Assembly: GCA_003427395.1 (NCBI GenBank)
Contig: BFEA01001116.1
Location: 152,718 to 182,490 of the forward strand
Length of the DNA: 29,773 nucleotides
DNA from: Chara braunii
Lineage: Eukaryota > Streptophyta > Charophyceae > Charales > Characeae
Reading direction: 5' to 3'
Shown: positions 9,460 through 17,430 of the stretch, piece after piece
Layout of the letters: each line of letters begins with the position of its first letter
Numbering within the stretch: position 1 is the first letter of the stretch
The notes under the pieces: generated by a model
The model's input: the letters and a program-made list of their open reading frames with translations, nothing else
Database searches by the model: none
Told to the model about the DNA's origin: nothing
Program-made: the position numbers and the translations under genes

Positions 9460-10060
9460 AGCATCCGCGAGTCCGCGATCACATTAGATTTGCTTTTGAT
9501 GGTTTTCACCTCAAAGTCAAAGGTGTCAAGGAAAGCCGACCACCTTACCAACTTGTCGGAGAGCTTAGGTTGAGTCTTGATCCACTTCAAGGTAGAGTGG
9601 TCAGAGTAGACAGTGAAATGCCTTCCTAACAAGTAGTGCTTCTAGGTATCTAGTGCAACAACTAAGGCATACAGTTCCCTTTCATAAGTGGAGTTGGCCA
9701 CTTTTTCTGACGGAAGTCTTTTGGACATGAACTCAATAGGTCTATATCCCTTACCGTCGCCTTGCTGTAAGACAACCCCAATCCCATACTGACTTGCGTC
9801 AGTCGTAACGATGAAAGGAAGAGAAGGGTCCGCAATCTTAAGGACAGGGTAGTGAGTCAAAGCATGTTTTAACTTTCTAAACGATGACTCGCAATCTTTG
9901 TCCCACAACCAAGGCTTTTCTTTTTTCGGTAATCTTCTCATAGGAGCAACTATCAAGAAGTTTCTGACGAACTTCCTATAATAGCTAGCAAGTCCTAGGA
10001 AAGATCTCAGTTAAGCTATAGTCTTAGGTTGTGGCCAATCTCTGATTGCTGTAATCTTTT
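9396..10060 (-). pseudogene. RT thumb and RNase H of gypsy element 2
   Basis: Reading from 10060: ITAIRDWPQP, a TAA stop, LRSFLGLASYYRKFV, APMRRLPKK, WLWDKDCESSFRKLK, then RNase H with VTTDASQYGIGVVLQQ (first catalytic Asp), RPIEFMSKRLPSEK, YERELYALV (Glu), a TAG stop where Trp is expected (near 9641), YLLGRHFTVYSDHSTL (Asp), and VRWSAFLD. The catalytic D-E-D set is present. The end of the domain, SNVIADSRM, resembles the NxVADALSR box with a frame change near 9470. It would remove the RNA template during cDNA synthesis; two stops and a frame change inactivate it. Confidence 0.9.
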
Positions 10061-10065
10061 TTTCT

Positions 10066-10848
10066 TCAGGCCTTAGTCCTTCCTCGTTTACTATATGCCA
10101 AGACTTCAGGCTTAGCAAACTCTGACTTCTTTGGGTTTAATTTGAAGTTGCCCTCGCGCAACTTCTGCAAGACCATCCATAGGTGTTTTTGATCTTCCAG
10201 TGTCTTACTATACACTAGAATGTCATCGAGGTAGACTACTACGAATTGATCAAGCCACTGACGAAACAACTCGTTCATTGACCTTTGGAAGGTTGCAGGT
10301 GCGTTGGTCAAACCGAAAGGCATAACCACGAACTCGTAGTGACCATACCTGGTTCGGAATGTCGTCTTGTGTTGATCCTCATGAGCCACCTCGATCTGGT
10401 GATATCCTGACTTGAGATCAGTCTTACTAAAGTATCGGCACCCCTGCAACTGATCCAATAGATCGTCAATGCGCGGAAGAGGCTTCGCGTTTTTAACAGT
10501 GAAAGAATTCAGCCCACGATAATCTATGCAAAGACGAAGTTCACCTTCCTTTTTGGGCACGAATAAGACAGGCGCACCATAAGGAGATGAGCTCGGGCGA
10601 ATCCATCCTTTGTCAGCAAGTTCTTGCAGTTGCTTACGCAATTCCTCCAGTTCCCTGAGAGATACTCGATAGATGGGACCCTTGGGAATCTTGCTTCCGG
10701 GAATGATCTCAATCGTGTGCTTAATAGCACGCTCAGTGATTCCCGTCGGCTCAGTCTGCAAGTCCTTATACTCATCAAGAAGTTTTTCGATAGAAGATGG
10801 ATAGGATGAAGAACACTCACCTACTCGTTTGACAAGCACCATCATCAC
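10066..10848 (-). pseudogene. Reverse transcriptase of gypsy element 2
   Basis: This is the best preserved domain, open for 260 codons. Motifs in order: [14 protein letters not shown]; a Y-R-x-S segment; [46 protein letters not shown] (first catalytic Asp); [16 protein letters not shown]; and [11 protein letters not shown] with the YLDD box at 10222-10233. These are the RT palm and finger blocks of the Ty3/gypsy (Metaviridae-type) family. The frame is lost at about 10085, before the thumb. Because the core is intact, this is the best region for placing the element in a phylogeny. Confidence 0.95.
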
Positions 10849-10960
10849 CTCCTAATCCAACTTCTTCTTTACTGAACGGAAAGTTGGATAACTCGTACAA
10901 CAGAAAGACAGGGTAGAGTCAGAGTCAGACTTATGCTACAACTTTATAGTACGCAGTTCG
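10849..10960. other. Protease-RT linker of gypsy element 2
   Basis: This short segment lies between the stop after the protease region (near 10940) and the first RT frame. No domain is visible. Confidence 0.4.
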
Positions 10961-11696
10961 GACTTCTCGTCCTTGAGTTTGACAATTTTATCCTTGAACT
11001 TGACCTTTGGGTCGGCTTCTTCATGCCAATCCATTCCCACAATCATGTCAAAGGGTAAATTCTTCTCTATAAGGAAGGATATTTCGTGTAGAATTTTCTT
11101 ACCTTCCTTCGTCTTGAAATAACATTTAACACGATCGACGTATTGAGAGACAGTGATCGTGCTTTTGTCAGCCAGTATAGACGTGATCGGTCAAGGTAAG
11201 TCTTTTACCTTCATTCCCAGATGCAGTTTTCGAATTGCCTTTTTTGAGATATAAAACCGCGTCGATCCCGGATCTAACAGAGCACCTATTCGCGTGCGCG
11301 CAATCTCAATATCCGCGATCATCAACTCACCCTTAGACTTAGCTTCCCACGAGCTCCATAGTGCTATCAGTTCATTGGCGAGCGAGTCAAGGGAATCGTC
11401 CAGCGGGACAGAAGAAAGTACTGTGTCAGGGTGGAGACGTGATCGGTCGAGGTAAGTCTTTTACCTTTATTTCCCGATGCAGTTTTCGAATTGCCTTTTC
11501 TGAGATATAACACCGCGTCGATCCCGGATCTAACAGAGCACCTATTCGCGTGTGCGCAATCTCAATATCCGCGATCATCAACTCACCCTTAGACTTAGCT
11601 TTCTTTGCCCACGAGCTCCGTAATGCTATCGGTTCATTGTCGAGCTCGTCAAGGGAATCTTCCAGCGGGACAGAACAAAGTATTGTGTCAGGGTGG
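10940..11696 (-). pseudogene. Aspartic protease of gypsy element 2, partly duplicated
   Basis: The protease matures Gag-Pol. Reading down: ELMIADIEIARTRIGALLDPGSTR, then YIS-x-KAI, with DPGST where retroelement proteases have D-(S/T)-G. Past the repeat come ITVSQYVDRVKCYF, EISFLIEKN and FDMIVGMDWHEEADP (about 11060-11020), the flap-to-end region with the usual (L/I)-G-M-D-W box. The first half is present twice (11179-11434 and 11435-11696). The inner copy has TGA where the outer has CGA (DLP-x-PIT), and the copies are in different frames across the junction. The duplication alone destroys the polyprotein frame. Confidence 0.85.
11179..11696. repeat. 256/262-bp tandem duplication in protease
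   Basis: Copy A (11179-11434, 256 bp) and copy B (11435-11696, 262 bp) are highly similar. They differ by a 6-bp indel (AGCTTCCCACGAG versus AGCTTTCTTTGCCCACGAG) and scattered substitutions. The point differences show that the duplication is not recent. Confidence 0.95.
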
Positions 11697-11820
11697 TCTG
11701 GACGACGGGCGGAAGAAGAGCCATCCTTTGCCTTGAGATTCGAAGGGGTAGAAGAGGTTGTAGGCGCCGTACCTTTTTCTTCGTCTGAACCCTTCGACTC
11801 AGTAGGAGCAAATGCTACTC

Positions 11821-13400
11821 CTACTGGCTGCTTGCTTTTGGGTTACGAATAAGTGGGCACCAAGCTATCACATGTCCCACGGTGCCGCACTTGAGGCATT
11901 GGCGATTGTCCATCTTGGACTGCCATTCCTCACGAGTCATATTCATCTTTTCCCAAGGCCTCCCGAATGCTATTCCGGGATGCTCAGGGAACGAGTGTGG
12001 CCTCTTCTTCTTCCACGGGGTCTGGCCTCCCTTGTTGGCCATCACGGCAGTGATGTCACCCTTCCCGGACTCACTGACGCCACTAGCTACTCCTTTCTCA
12101 GACTCCTCCAGCGGTAGCTTCTCTACAGTATCATCATCGAATACAACAAGCATATGGTCCTGGCGCTTTTGCCGCCAAAGGACCCGCTTCCCATACCCAC
12201 CAACCGCTCCTAATTTGACTACCGAAGCGTAAGACCCTTTCACCTGTGCGGTCATCTGCTCTCGTTGGAGAGCGAGATCGCGAAACTGCCGATAGTTATA
12301 CTTACCAGACTTGGCTTCTGCCACGAGCTGTCTTGCATGTTCAATCCTGTTACCTGCAGAAGACGATCAACCTCACGAGATAGTGCATCCACTGAAGACC
12401 AACGCTTTTGCCCGATTGTTGTGAGTTCGTCGAAGGCCTTATCGATCGTCGTCTTGTCAAGAAATCTCTCCTTAATCTTTTGGAGAAATTATCTCAACGT
12501 CAGGGTCTTAGCCCACTCACCTATATCTTCGAAGCGTGCGGCATTGGCCTCAGACAATACCCACTCCTTGGCAACTCCACCAAGACATGACGTGGAGAAA
12601 GCTACCTGGCTCTCAGGCTCAACTGGAGTGGTGCTACAATAAGTCTGGATCTCTACGATCCACAACAACAGGTTCTCCTCCTTGTTGTTGTTATACGTGA
12701 ACGACAATTTCATTTTAACTTTTTCTTTCTTTATCGGCTTCTCCGCTTCTTTGACCGGTTCCTCTTTCTTTTCAGTGAGTTATTCTTTCTTCTTTGCCGG
12801 TTCCTCAGGCTCTTTCTTTGAGGGTCCCGACTTCTCTACTGTTCATATTGCATCTTTCACGAGTTTCTCCTGGGGTGGTTTCCAATCTTCCCCCTCCGTC
12901 TCCTTCTCAACACTTACCTTATCTAACTTTTGTCAATCTCGACATAGTTTCCAATGAGACAGTGTTAGAGTCTATCTTCCTTTCAAGATGAACAAGATAA
13001 GTCATGGTAGATTGCAATACAGTTGACAGATCCGTCTCAACTTCCTCGAAGTGAAACCGTTCTCTAATTTCTTCCAACATTTTTTCCTGCTGTTTTTTTT
13101 CTTCTTTCCTCCTCCGGTACTCTTCAATCTTCTTTCTCTCATCTTCTAGAGATTTTTCAAATTGTCCGATGTTCTCCTCCATTATCTCTACAGACAATTC
13201 CTTTCTTTCCTCTCTTTCTTCTTCCTTGTCTTTTCTTTTCTGGTCAAGTTTCTCTAAGTGCTTGGCGACGTAACGGTCAAGAGCAATACGCCCTTGCCTA
13301 ATGAGATCTTCGATCCTTCTACCGGTTTCCATCATTTGAACAGCAGTTTCAGCGGTGGGGTACCTTCCATTGGTTGTGATCGTCGTCCTGTCTGCGACGT
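11821..13400 (-). pseudogene. Gag of gypsy element 2
   Basis: Gag coats the RNA and builds the particle. The N-terminal part (13335-12919) is a long charged coiled coil rich in Glu, Lys and Arg (KDKEEEREERKEL). Its frame is open upstream to about 13400, and the true start is unclear. A Lys/Glu/Pro-rich linker follows, then the capsid segment MKLSFTYNNNKEENLLLW and GGVAKEWV (12713-12490), FLDKTTIDKAFDEL and SSVDALSREVDRLLQ (about 12480-12360), a frameshift near 12360, and the nucleocapsid part (12324-11821). The latter has one CCHC knuckle, CLKCGTVGHVIAWC (C-x2-C-x4-H-x4-C, 11857-11901). Frame changes occur at about 12920, 12480 and 12360. Confidence 0.88.
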
Positions 13401-13900
13401 TAAATAATTCATGAGGACTTCAGGGACCGTCCTAAAACGCCTCCTGATCAGCCAATCGGTTGGTGTAAGGCTCGCTGCACGCGAGGATAAAAATAGTGCA
13501 GGGCTGGCCAGCTCAGTTTACACTCGGGGCACAAGGGTGGGCCGTGTGCACACCTTTAGACACGCTCGCTATCTGGATTGCTAAGGAACGCTGACGTCAA
13601 GTGAGTTTCAGGAAGAACTGAGGAAGGGGTAGATTCCAAGTGATAAGTTCAGGCAAATTCCATTCTGCAAGCAGACCCAACAAATGATTATATTTTTAGT
13701 TTGATTAGTTAGATGTACAACCATTAACATCTGACAGACAGCATAGGTAGAAACAGTTTCTGCTCATTTGCTTCTCTGTTTGCGAACTAGTAAAAGTAAA
13801 ATAGGAATCTGGACTACCTGTTGGACCCGAATACATAGACTCTGACATAGCCACCAATTATTTATTTAGTTCTTTTAAATTGGTCTCTCTTCCTCTCTCT

Positions 13901-13932
13901 GCACCATAGAACCCAGAGTTTTGTTTCCACCT
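13901..13932 (-). repeat. Short fragment matching the LINE ORF2 C-terminus
   Basis: 30 of 32 bases match 16113-16144, which lies inside the LINE ORF2 C-terminal coding region (VETKLWVLW on the minus strand). The adjoining bases (13870-13900) translate to an Arg/Lys-rich string like the LINE tail. It is probably a relic of another copy of the same LINE family. Confidence 0.55.
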
Positions 13933-13934
13933 AA

Positions 13935-14002
13935 ATTTCCTGTACAGGGTCTGACACCTAAATTGGCCTTGCATTTCCCGTACGGGGTCTGACTCCTAAA
14001 TT
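13935..14002. repeat. 38-bp period direct repeat
   Basis: Two 30-bp segments (13935-13964 and 13973-14002) share ATTTCC-GTAC-GGGTCTGAC-CCTAAATT with three differences and are separated by 8 bp. Function unknown. Confidence 0.75.
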
Positions 14003-14329
14003 TCTAAAAGTCAACTGTACAGTGTGGGTGTACTGGACGCAACTCTTAACTCAGGGCCTGGTACCCCTTGACCCTAAGGACTTTCTCAAACCCAACGAAA
14101 AGCTACTACCCTGCCATTGACTCGTGCAGATTTTGAAGTTTGAACTGAGTTTATTCAACTTCATTGCACTCTCTCCCGTTCCATCCACATATAATCACAA
14201 ACCATCCATGAAACGAAAAAAAGTATAGAGAGGCAGAATAGTAGAAGATGCAAAGTTGGCCACGTTTGTGTGGTTAAGCGCCAAGCACCCACACACCTGT
14301 CTATAGTCACAGAACTATTGACTAAGAGC

Positions 14330-14386
14330 GCCATATATATATTGTCAAACAGAGCTGCCCGGTAAAACCGTAGGCAGAGAGGGAGA
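14330..14386 (-). repeat. Terminal module, inverted partner of 28886-28942
   Basis: A (TA)n tract, a GTCAAA-like spacer, AGCTGCCCGGTAAAACCGTA and GGCAGAGAGGGAGA are shared with 28886-28942 on the opposite strand. About 30 of the 34 bases outside the TA tract agree. It is probably part of the pseudo-LTR of the hammerhead-bearing element. Confidence 0.7.
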
Positions 14387-14411
14387 AGAGGACAACAAAC
14401 GAGGGGCTGTG

Positions 14412-14471
14412 GCAAACTGTTTCGTCGAAGTTTCACCGACTCATCAGGAGGCTGAACCCTCAACAGTCTGC
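14412..14471 (-). ncRNA. Hammerhead ribozyme (type III topology)
   Basis: The minus strand from 14471 folds as a complete hammerhead. Stem III pairs GCAGACUG (14471-14464) with CAGUUUGC (14419-14412), 8 bp including one G-U. The cleavage site UU follows (14463-14462). Stem I is a closed hairpin GAGG/CCUC with a six-base loop. The conserved core CUGAUGA comes next, then stem II GUCG/CGAC with a nine-base loop, then the conserved GAAA. All invariant core bases are present, and cleavage is predicted between 14462 and 14461. Hammerheads are known in Penelope-like elements and plant retrozymes, where they process transcripts. Here the motif sits at the end of the repeat shared with 29529-29773, whose own copy is cut by the window edge right after the cleavage site. 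The fold was found by eye; activity is untested. Confidence 0.88.
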
Positions 14472-14805
14472 AAAATCCCCTAACTGATTACACTGTAAGT
14501 GATAATCCACCTTAACCTCGACTGTGGTTAAGCATCAACGACTGCCCGACAACTGATAACCTGAGGTGGGCACCAACCACTGCCCTCAAGGTACCTGTGG
14601 CAAAAGTCAAAGCAGACTATCACTCACCCACACCAGATGGAAAACTCTACAGACTGTTGGTTCACACCCCATCACAAGCAAGCAAAACACCCATGAAACA
14701 AAGAAAGGTCTGTCACAGCCAAAAAATACACTATATATAAATATATATATATTGTCACATAACTATGAACTAAAAGAGCGCAATTTGCGAAACAAATGGC
14801 AAAAA
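14457..14805 (-). repeat. 3' repeat of the hammerhead-bearing element, copy A
   Basis: This copy is homologous to 29529-29773 on the other strand, with long matching blocks: a CACTGTAAGTGATAATCCAC block, a TTCACACCCCATCACAAGC block, and the block with GTCACATAACTATGAACTAA. Copy A has about 80 bp more in the middle (about 14518-14600). Both copies contain CAGTCTGTAGA-type ends that are roughly inverted. The repeat runs directly into the hammerhead. Confidence 0.85.
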
Positions 14806-15062
14806 TAAACAAAAAAAAAAACGCAAGACAAACATGAAGGGCACAGTGAAACCATTCATTTTACTCATTCTTCTTTGGACTCCCCTTTCACCGTGTATAT
14901 ATACTATCACATAACTATTGACTAAGAGCGTAAGCACGTGAAGTAGAAGAAGAGATAAGATGAGCGAAGAAAAGAAAAATGAAAGGAGAGACAGGCAAAG
15001 AGACAGACGAACCAGAATGACACAAAACAGTGTCCTCTTATTCTTTGTTTCACTGTATTCTC

Positions 15063-15082
15063 TTTTTTTTTTTTTTTTTTTA
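15063..15082 (-). other. Poly-A tail of the LINE
   Basis: An uninterrupted T20 on the plus strand is A20 at the 3' end of the minus-strand LINE, directly next to the proposed target-site duplication. Confidence 0.8.
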
Positions 15083-16044
15083 ATAACATAGAACCTCTTG
15101 GTTCTGGCTCTTGCCATTCTGGGGAGCGACAGTCCGGTTCCTATTCCCCCGGCAAGTCAAAATGGAATACATGGGAAACTCACGCACGCTCCTCCCCATT
15201 ATGGCTGGGAGGCCCAAGTGGGCGGCATTGATTGCTTCCTTGTGGAAGGATGTACCACCTCTCCCCTTTGCTTAAGTTAGCCTGTGATGCTTAATCTGGA
15301 AGGCTCTTGCTAATCTCACTGGCCACAGTCCTGCTCCTCTCAACTGCAATGTTGTCGGGTCGGTGTGTTATGTTAGAGCAATCATGGGCCCTTGTGGATT
15401 CCTTCAGGTCCTGGAGTTTTAAACCCTACTTGTCTTGAGACTGTCCTAACCATAAACCCTCGTCTATCTAGCCTAGGGCTGAGCCTGTCTGTTTCTTTCT
15501 TCGACTTGGGTGACTATTTGGCTTCCTTTTGCTGGAACCGCTAGCTTGGTGTGTTGCTATATCCTTGCTAAAACCCTAAACCCCGGCCTATCAGTTGCTG
15601 GATACTCTACTAGAGTCCTTGCTCCTAGTTGTTTTTCCCTCTCTTCTTTGGGAGGTTTACTGACTTTTCTGCTAGGACCCTGGATTCTAGCCTACTTGGA
15701 TGTAATATGTAGTCAAACCTTAAACCCTACGGATCTTTATATTTGTCTGTGTTTGAGCTGGACTGGACCAGTTTTCTCTGGTAGCTGCACTAGTCTTCCT
15801 TTCTTGTCTGTGCCCCTACTTCTGTTTTACTGAAGTTCTTTGGTTCTACCTTCGTTACGTTTTTTGGCTTGGTTGATGTGATAGTCTGTGTTCTAGGGAC
15901 AAACATGATTCTTTGATTAGTCCTTTCTATGCAGATTCCATGTGAATGTTAAGGATTCTGGGATGCTGATAAGAGAGTGCGAGTCTGCTTGTGGGTGACT
16001 TGTGCTTCCTTCCCAAAGTGTGACGACTAGATTGTGACCTTTGA
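15083..16044 (-). other. LINE 3' untranslated region
   Basis: This is non-coding sequence between the end of ORF2 and the poly-A tail. Plus-strand open frames here (15098-15280, 15510-15833) show no family. AAACCCT strings recur (about 15422, 15461, 15571-15585, 15722), including one AACCCTAAACCCC, but far too few and scattered for a telomeric array. Confidence 0.6.
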
Positions 16045-16857
16045 TCCTTGCAATCTTACCTCCTGCCAAGAAGTTGGTCTCGAATTTGCTTTTGTGCTCG
16101 TTTGCTCTTGTTGCGCCATAGAACCCAGAGTTTTGTTTCTACCTGCTGTTGCAATAGAGCCCACGCTTCCTGATTGTGCATTGGTTGCTTCTCTATTGTC
16201 TCCTGGCATCTCTTCCTCCTGATGGTCCAGATTGCAGCCTTTCTGATGATTTGAAAAAAATTGTTTTCTAAGTTAGGCCATTCTTTTGGTATATTGAAGC
16301 CTAGTAGTAGGAGGATGGGATTGTTAGTGAATTCTAGGGTAGACGTTTTGTCCCAAAGCTTCCTAATTCTTTGTCATAGGCGTTGTATTCTTGGGCAGCT
16401 GAAAAAGCAGTGATAAAGGTCCTCTATCTGGCCTTCTGTACATATGGCGCAAAACTCTTTTAGTGGGCTTCTGCCTTCTTTTCTTGTTCTCACATTTAGC
16501 CATTGATCTAGTGGGACAACGAGGTAGAGAATGAGCCATTGTAGACTTTTGACTTTGGGAGGGTGGATTATGGCTAGCTGGTTCCATGGTATCTGAGTAA
16601 AATTCTCTGGGTCCGCTTGTAGGTGATTCGACCATCTCCCTGATATCACTGGGTCAGGGTTGGTTGATCTTCTTCTTAATTTGTATCCTAGGCTTGTGGT
16701 GTATAGTAGGATGTTAAGTTTTAGATTAATTCCCGTGGTTCTCTATTTCTGATTCCATGCCCATTCTATTGGGTCAACCTCTAAATTTTCTAGTGCAGTT
16801 TGTGGATTATAAAGGGTTAGATTGTCATTTTCTACTACTCTTACTTTCCTGAGATAG

Positions 16858-16948
16858 TCTTCTCTGACTGTGACCTGACATTCGCTATTTTTGTTTACTC
16901 TAAGTCTTCTCTGACTGTGACCTGACATTCGCTATTTTTGTTTACTCT
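16858..16948. repeat. 47-bp tandem duplication in LINE ORF2
   Basis: TCTTCTCTGACTGTGACCTG starts both copies (16858-16904, 16905-16948), which are essentially identical. A 47-bp step shifts the reading frame. Confidence 0.95.
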
Positions 16949-17294
16949 GCTGTAGTCTTTATGCGGCTCTTCTATTATGTGCATAGTGAAAGTGATCCAG
17001 TTAGCCTTCCCTTCTGCTTGTTCCTTGTACGAGAATACGTGTAGTAGGGGGAACGCGTGTGTCATTACCGCCCAGTCGCGCCTTGCCCATTGTCTATTGT
17101 TTTCGAGGTTGGTGTCCATTCTGGGGGTATGTTGGCAGTTATTTGTTGTAGGTTGCTCGCTAAACGGTGGCATCCTTCGAGTGTGTTTCTCAATCGTTTT
17201 TCCTCCGTCCACTCTTTCTTGTTGTCATCCCATATGTGTTTCACCTGCCATATTCCTTTTTCTAGCCAAGCTCCCCATCTTGTGTCTTTTGTGG

Positions 17295-17430
17295 TTAGCG
17301 TAAAGGGTTTGTCCTCGTCCTCAATTATCCATGGGTTGTAGAATAATGGTTGTCTGAGGATTTTAGCGTGAAAGGTTTGTCCTCGTCCTCAGATATCCAT
17401 GGGTTGCAGAATAATGGTTGTCTGAGGATT
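17295..17430. repeat. 68-bp tandem duplication in LINE ORF2
   Basis: Units 17295-17362 and 17363-17430 both start TTAGCGT and end TGTCTGAGGATT, with a few substitutions. The 68-bp step shifts the frame after the long RT open frame. Confidence 0.95.

Larger units (their letters stand above)
7925..13400 (-). mobile_element. Ty3/gypsy chromovirus (element 2), near full coding span
   Basis: From high to low coordinates the minus strand carries Gag (coiled coil, capsid, CCHC knuckle), protease, RT with YLDD, RNase H, integrase with all three catalytic segments, a GPW (GPY/F-type) motif and a chromodomain. The 5.5 kb span fits the coding part of a full-length chromovirus. It is dead: the protease region is partly duplicated, a 31-bp duplication shifts the integrase C-terminal frame, and single stops lie in protease, RT/RNase H, integrase and chromodomain. 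Several stops fit TGG-to-TGA/TAG or CGA-to-TGA transitions. LTRs were not identified. Confidence 0.93.
13401..14160. other. No recognisable gene
   Basis: This stretch lies upstream of gag of element 2, so its 5' LTR should be here, but no match to 7349-7924 was seen by eye. On the plus strand a GCCAAT box (13451-13456), an ATAAAAAT string (13487-13494) and a CAA|GTGAGT donor-like site (about 13600) lie in promoter-like order, without a gene to go with them. A 38-bp period repeat (13935-14002) and a short LINE-like match (13901-13932) are listed separately. Confidence 0.4.
14161..15062 (-). mobile_element. 3' terminal segment of a hammerhead-bearing Penelope-like element
   Basis: The stretch has no gene but is full of element-derived modules. 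14457-14805 matches the sequence following the plus-strand Cys-rich gene at 29529-29773, in the same relative orientation. 14330-14386 matches 28886-28942 inverted. 14800-15062 resembles 25400-25750, and a motif close to CACATAACTATTGACTAAGAGCG occurs at about 14306, 14755 and 14910, each near a (TA)n tract. A hammerhead ribozyme lies at 14412-14471. I infer that this is the continuation of the 3' region at 26013-25368, cut off by the LINE inserted at 15062/25368. The outer limit is not defined. Confidence 0.6.

Noticed and set aside
14457-14661. MITE-like element with CAGTCTGTAGA inverted ends
   Set aside because: The inverted ends are imperfect, and homology with 29529-29773 continues well past the inner end and into the hammerhead, so it is better read as part of a larger retroelement terminus.
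15422-15730. Interstitial telomere repeats (AAACCCT)
   Set aside because: Only scattered single units and one near-double unit are present; no array.
16240-16262. Hammerhead core-like CTGATGATTTGAAAA
   Set aside because: It lies in LINE coding sequence and no stem II can form between the two motifs.
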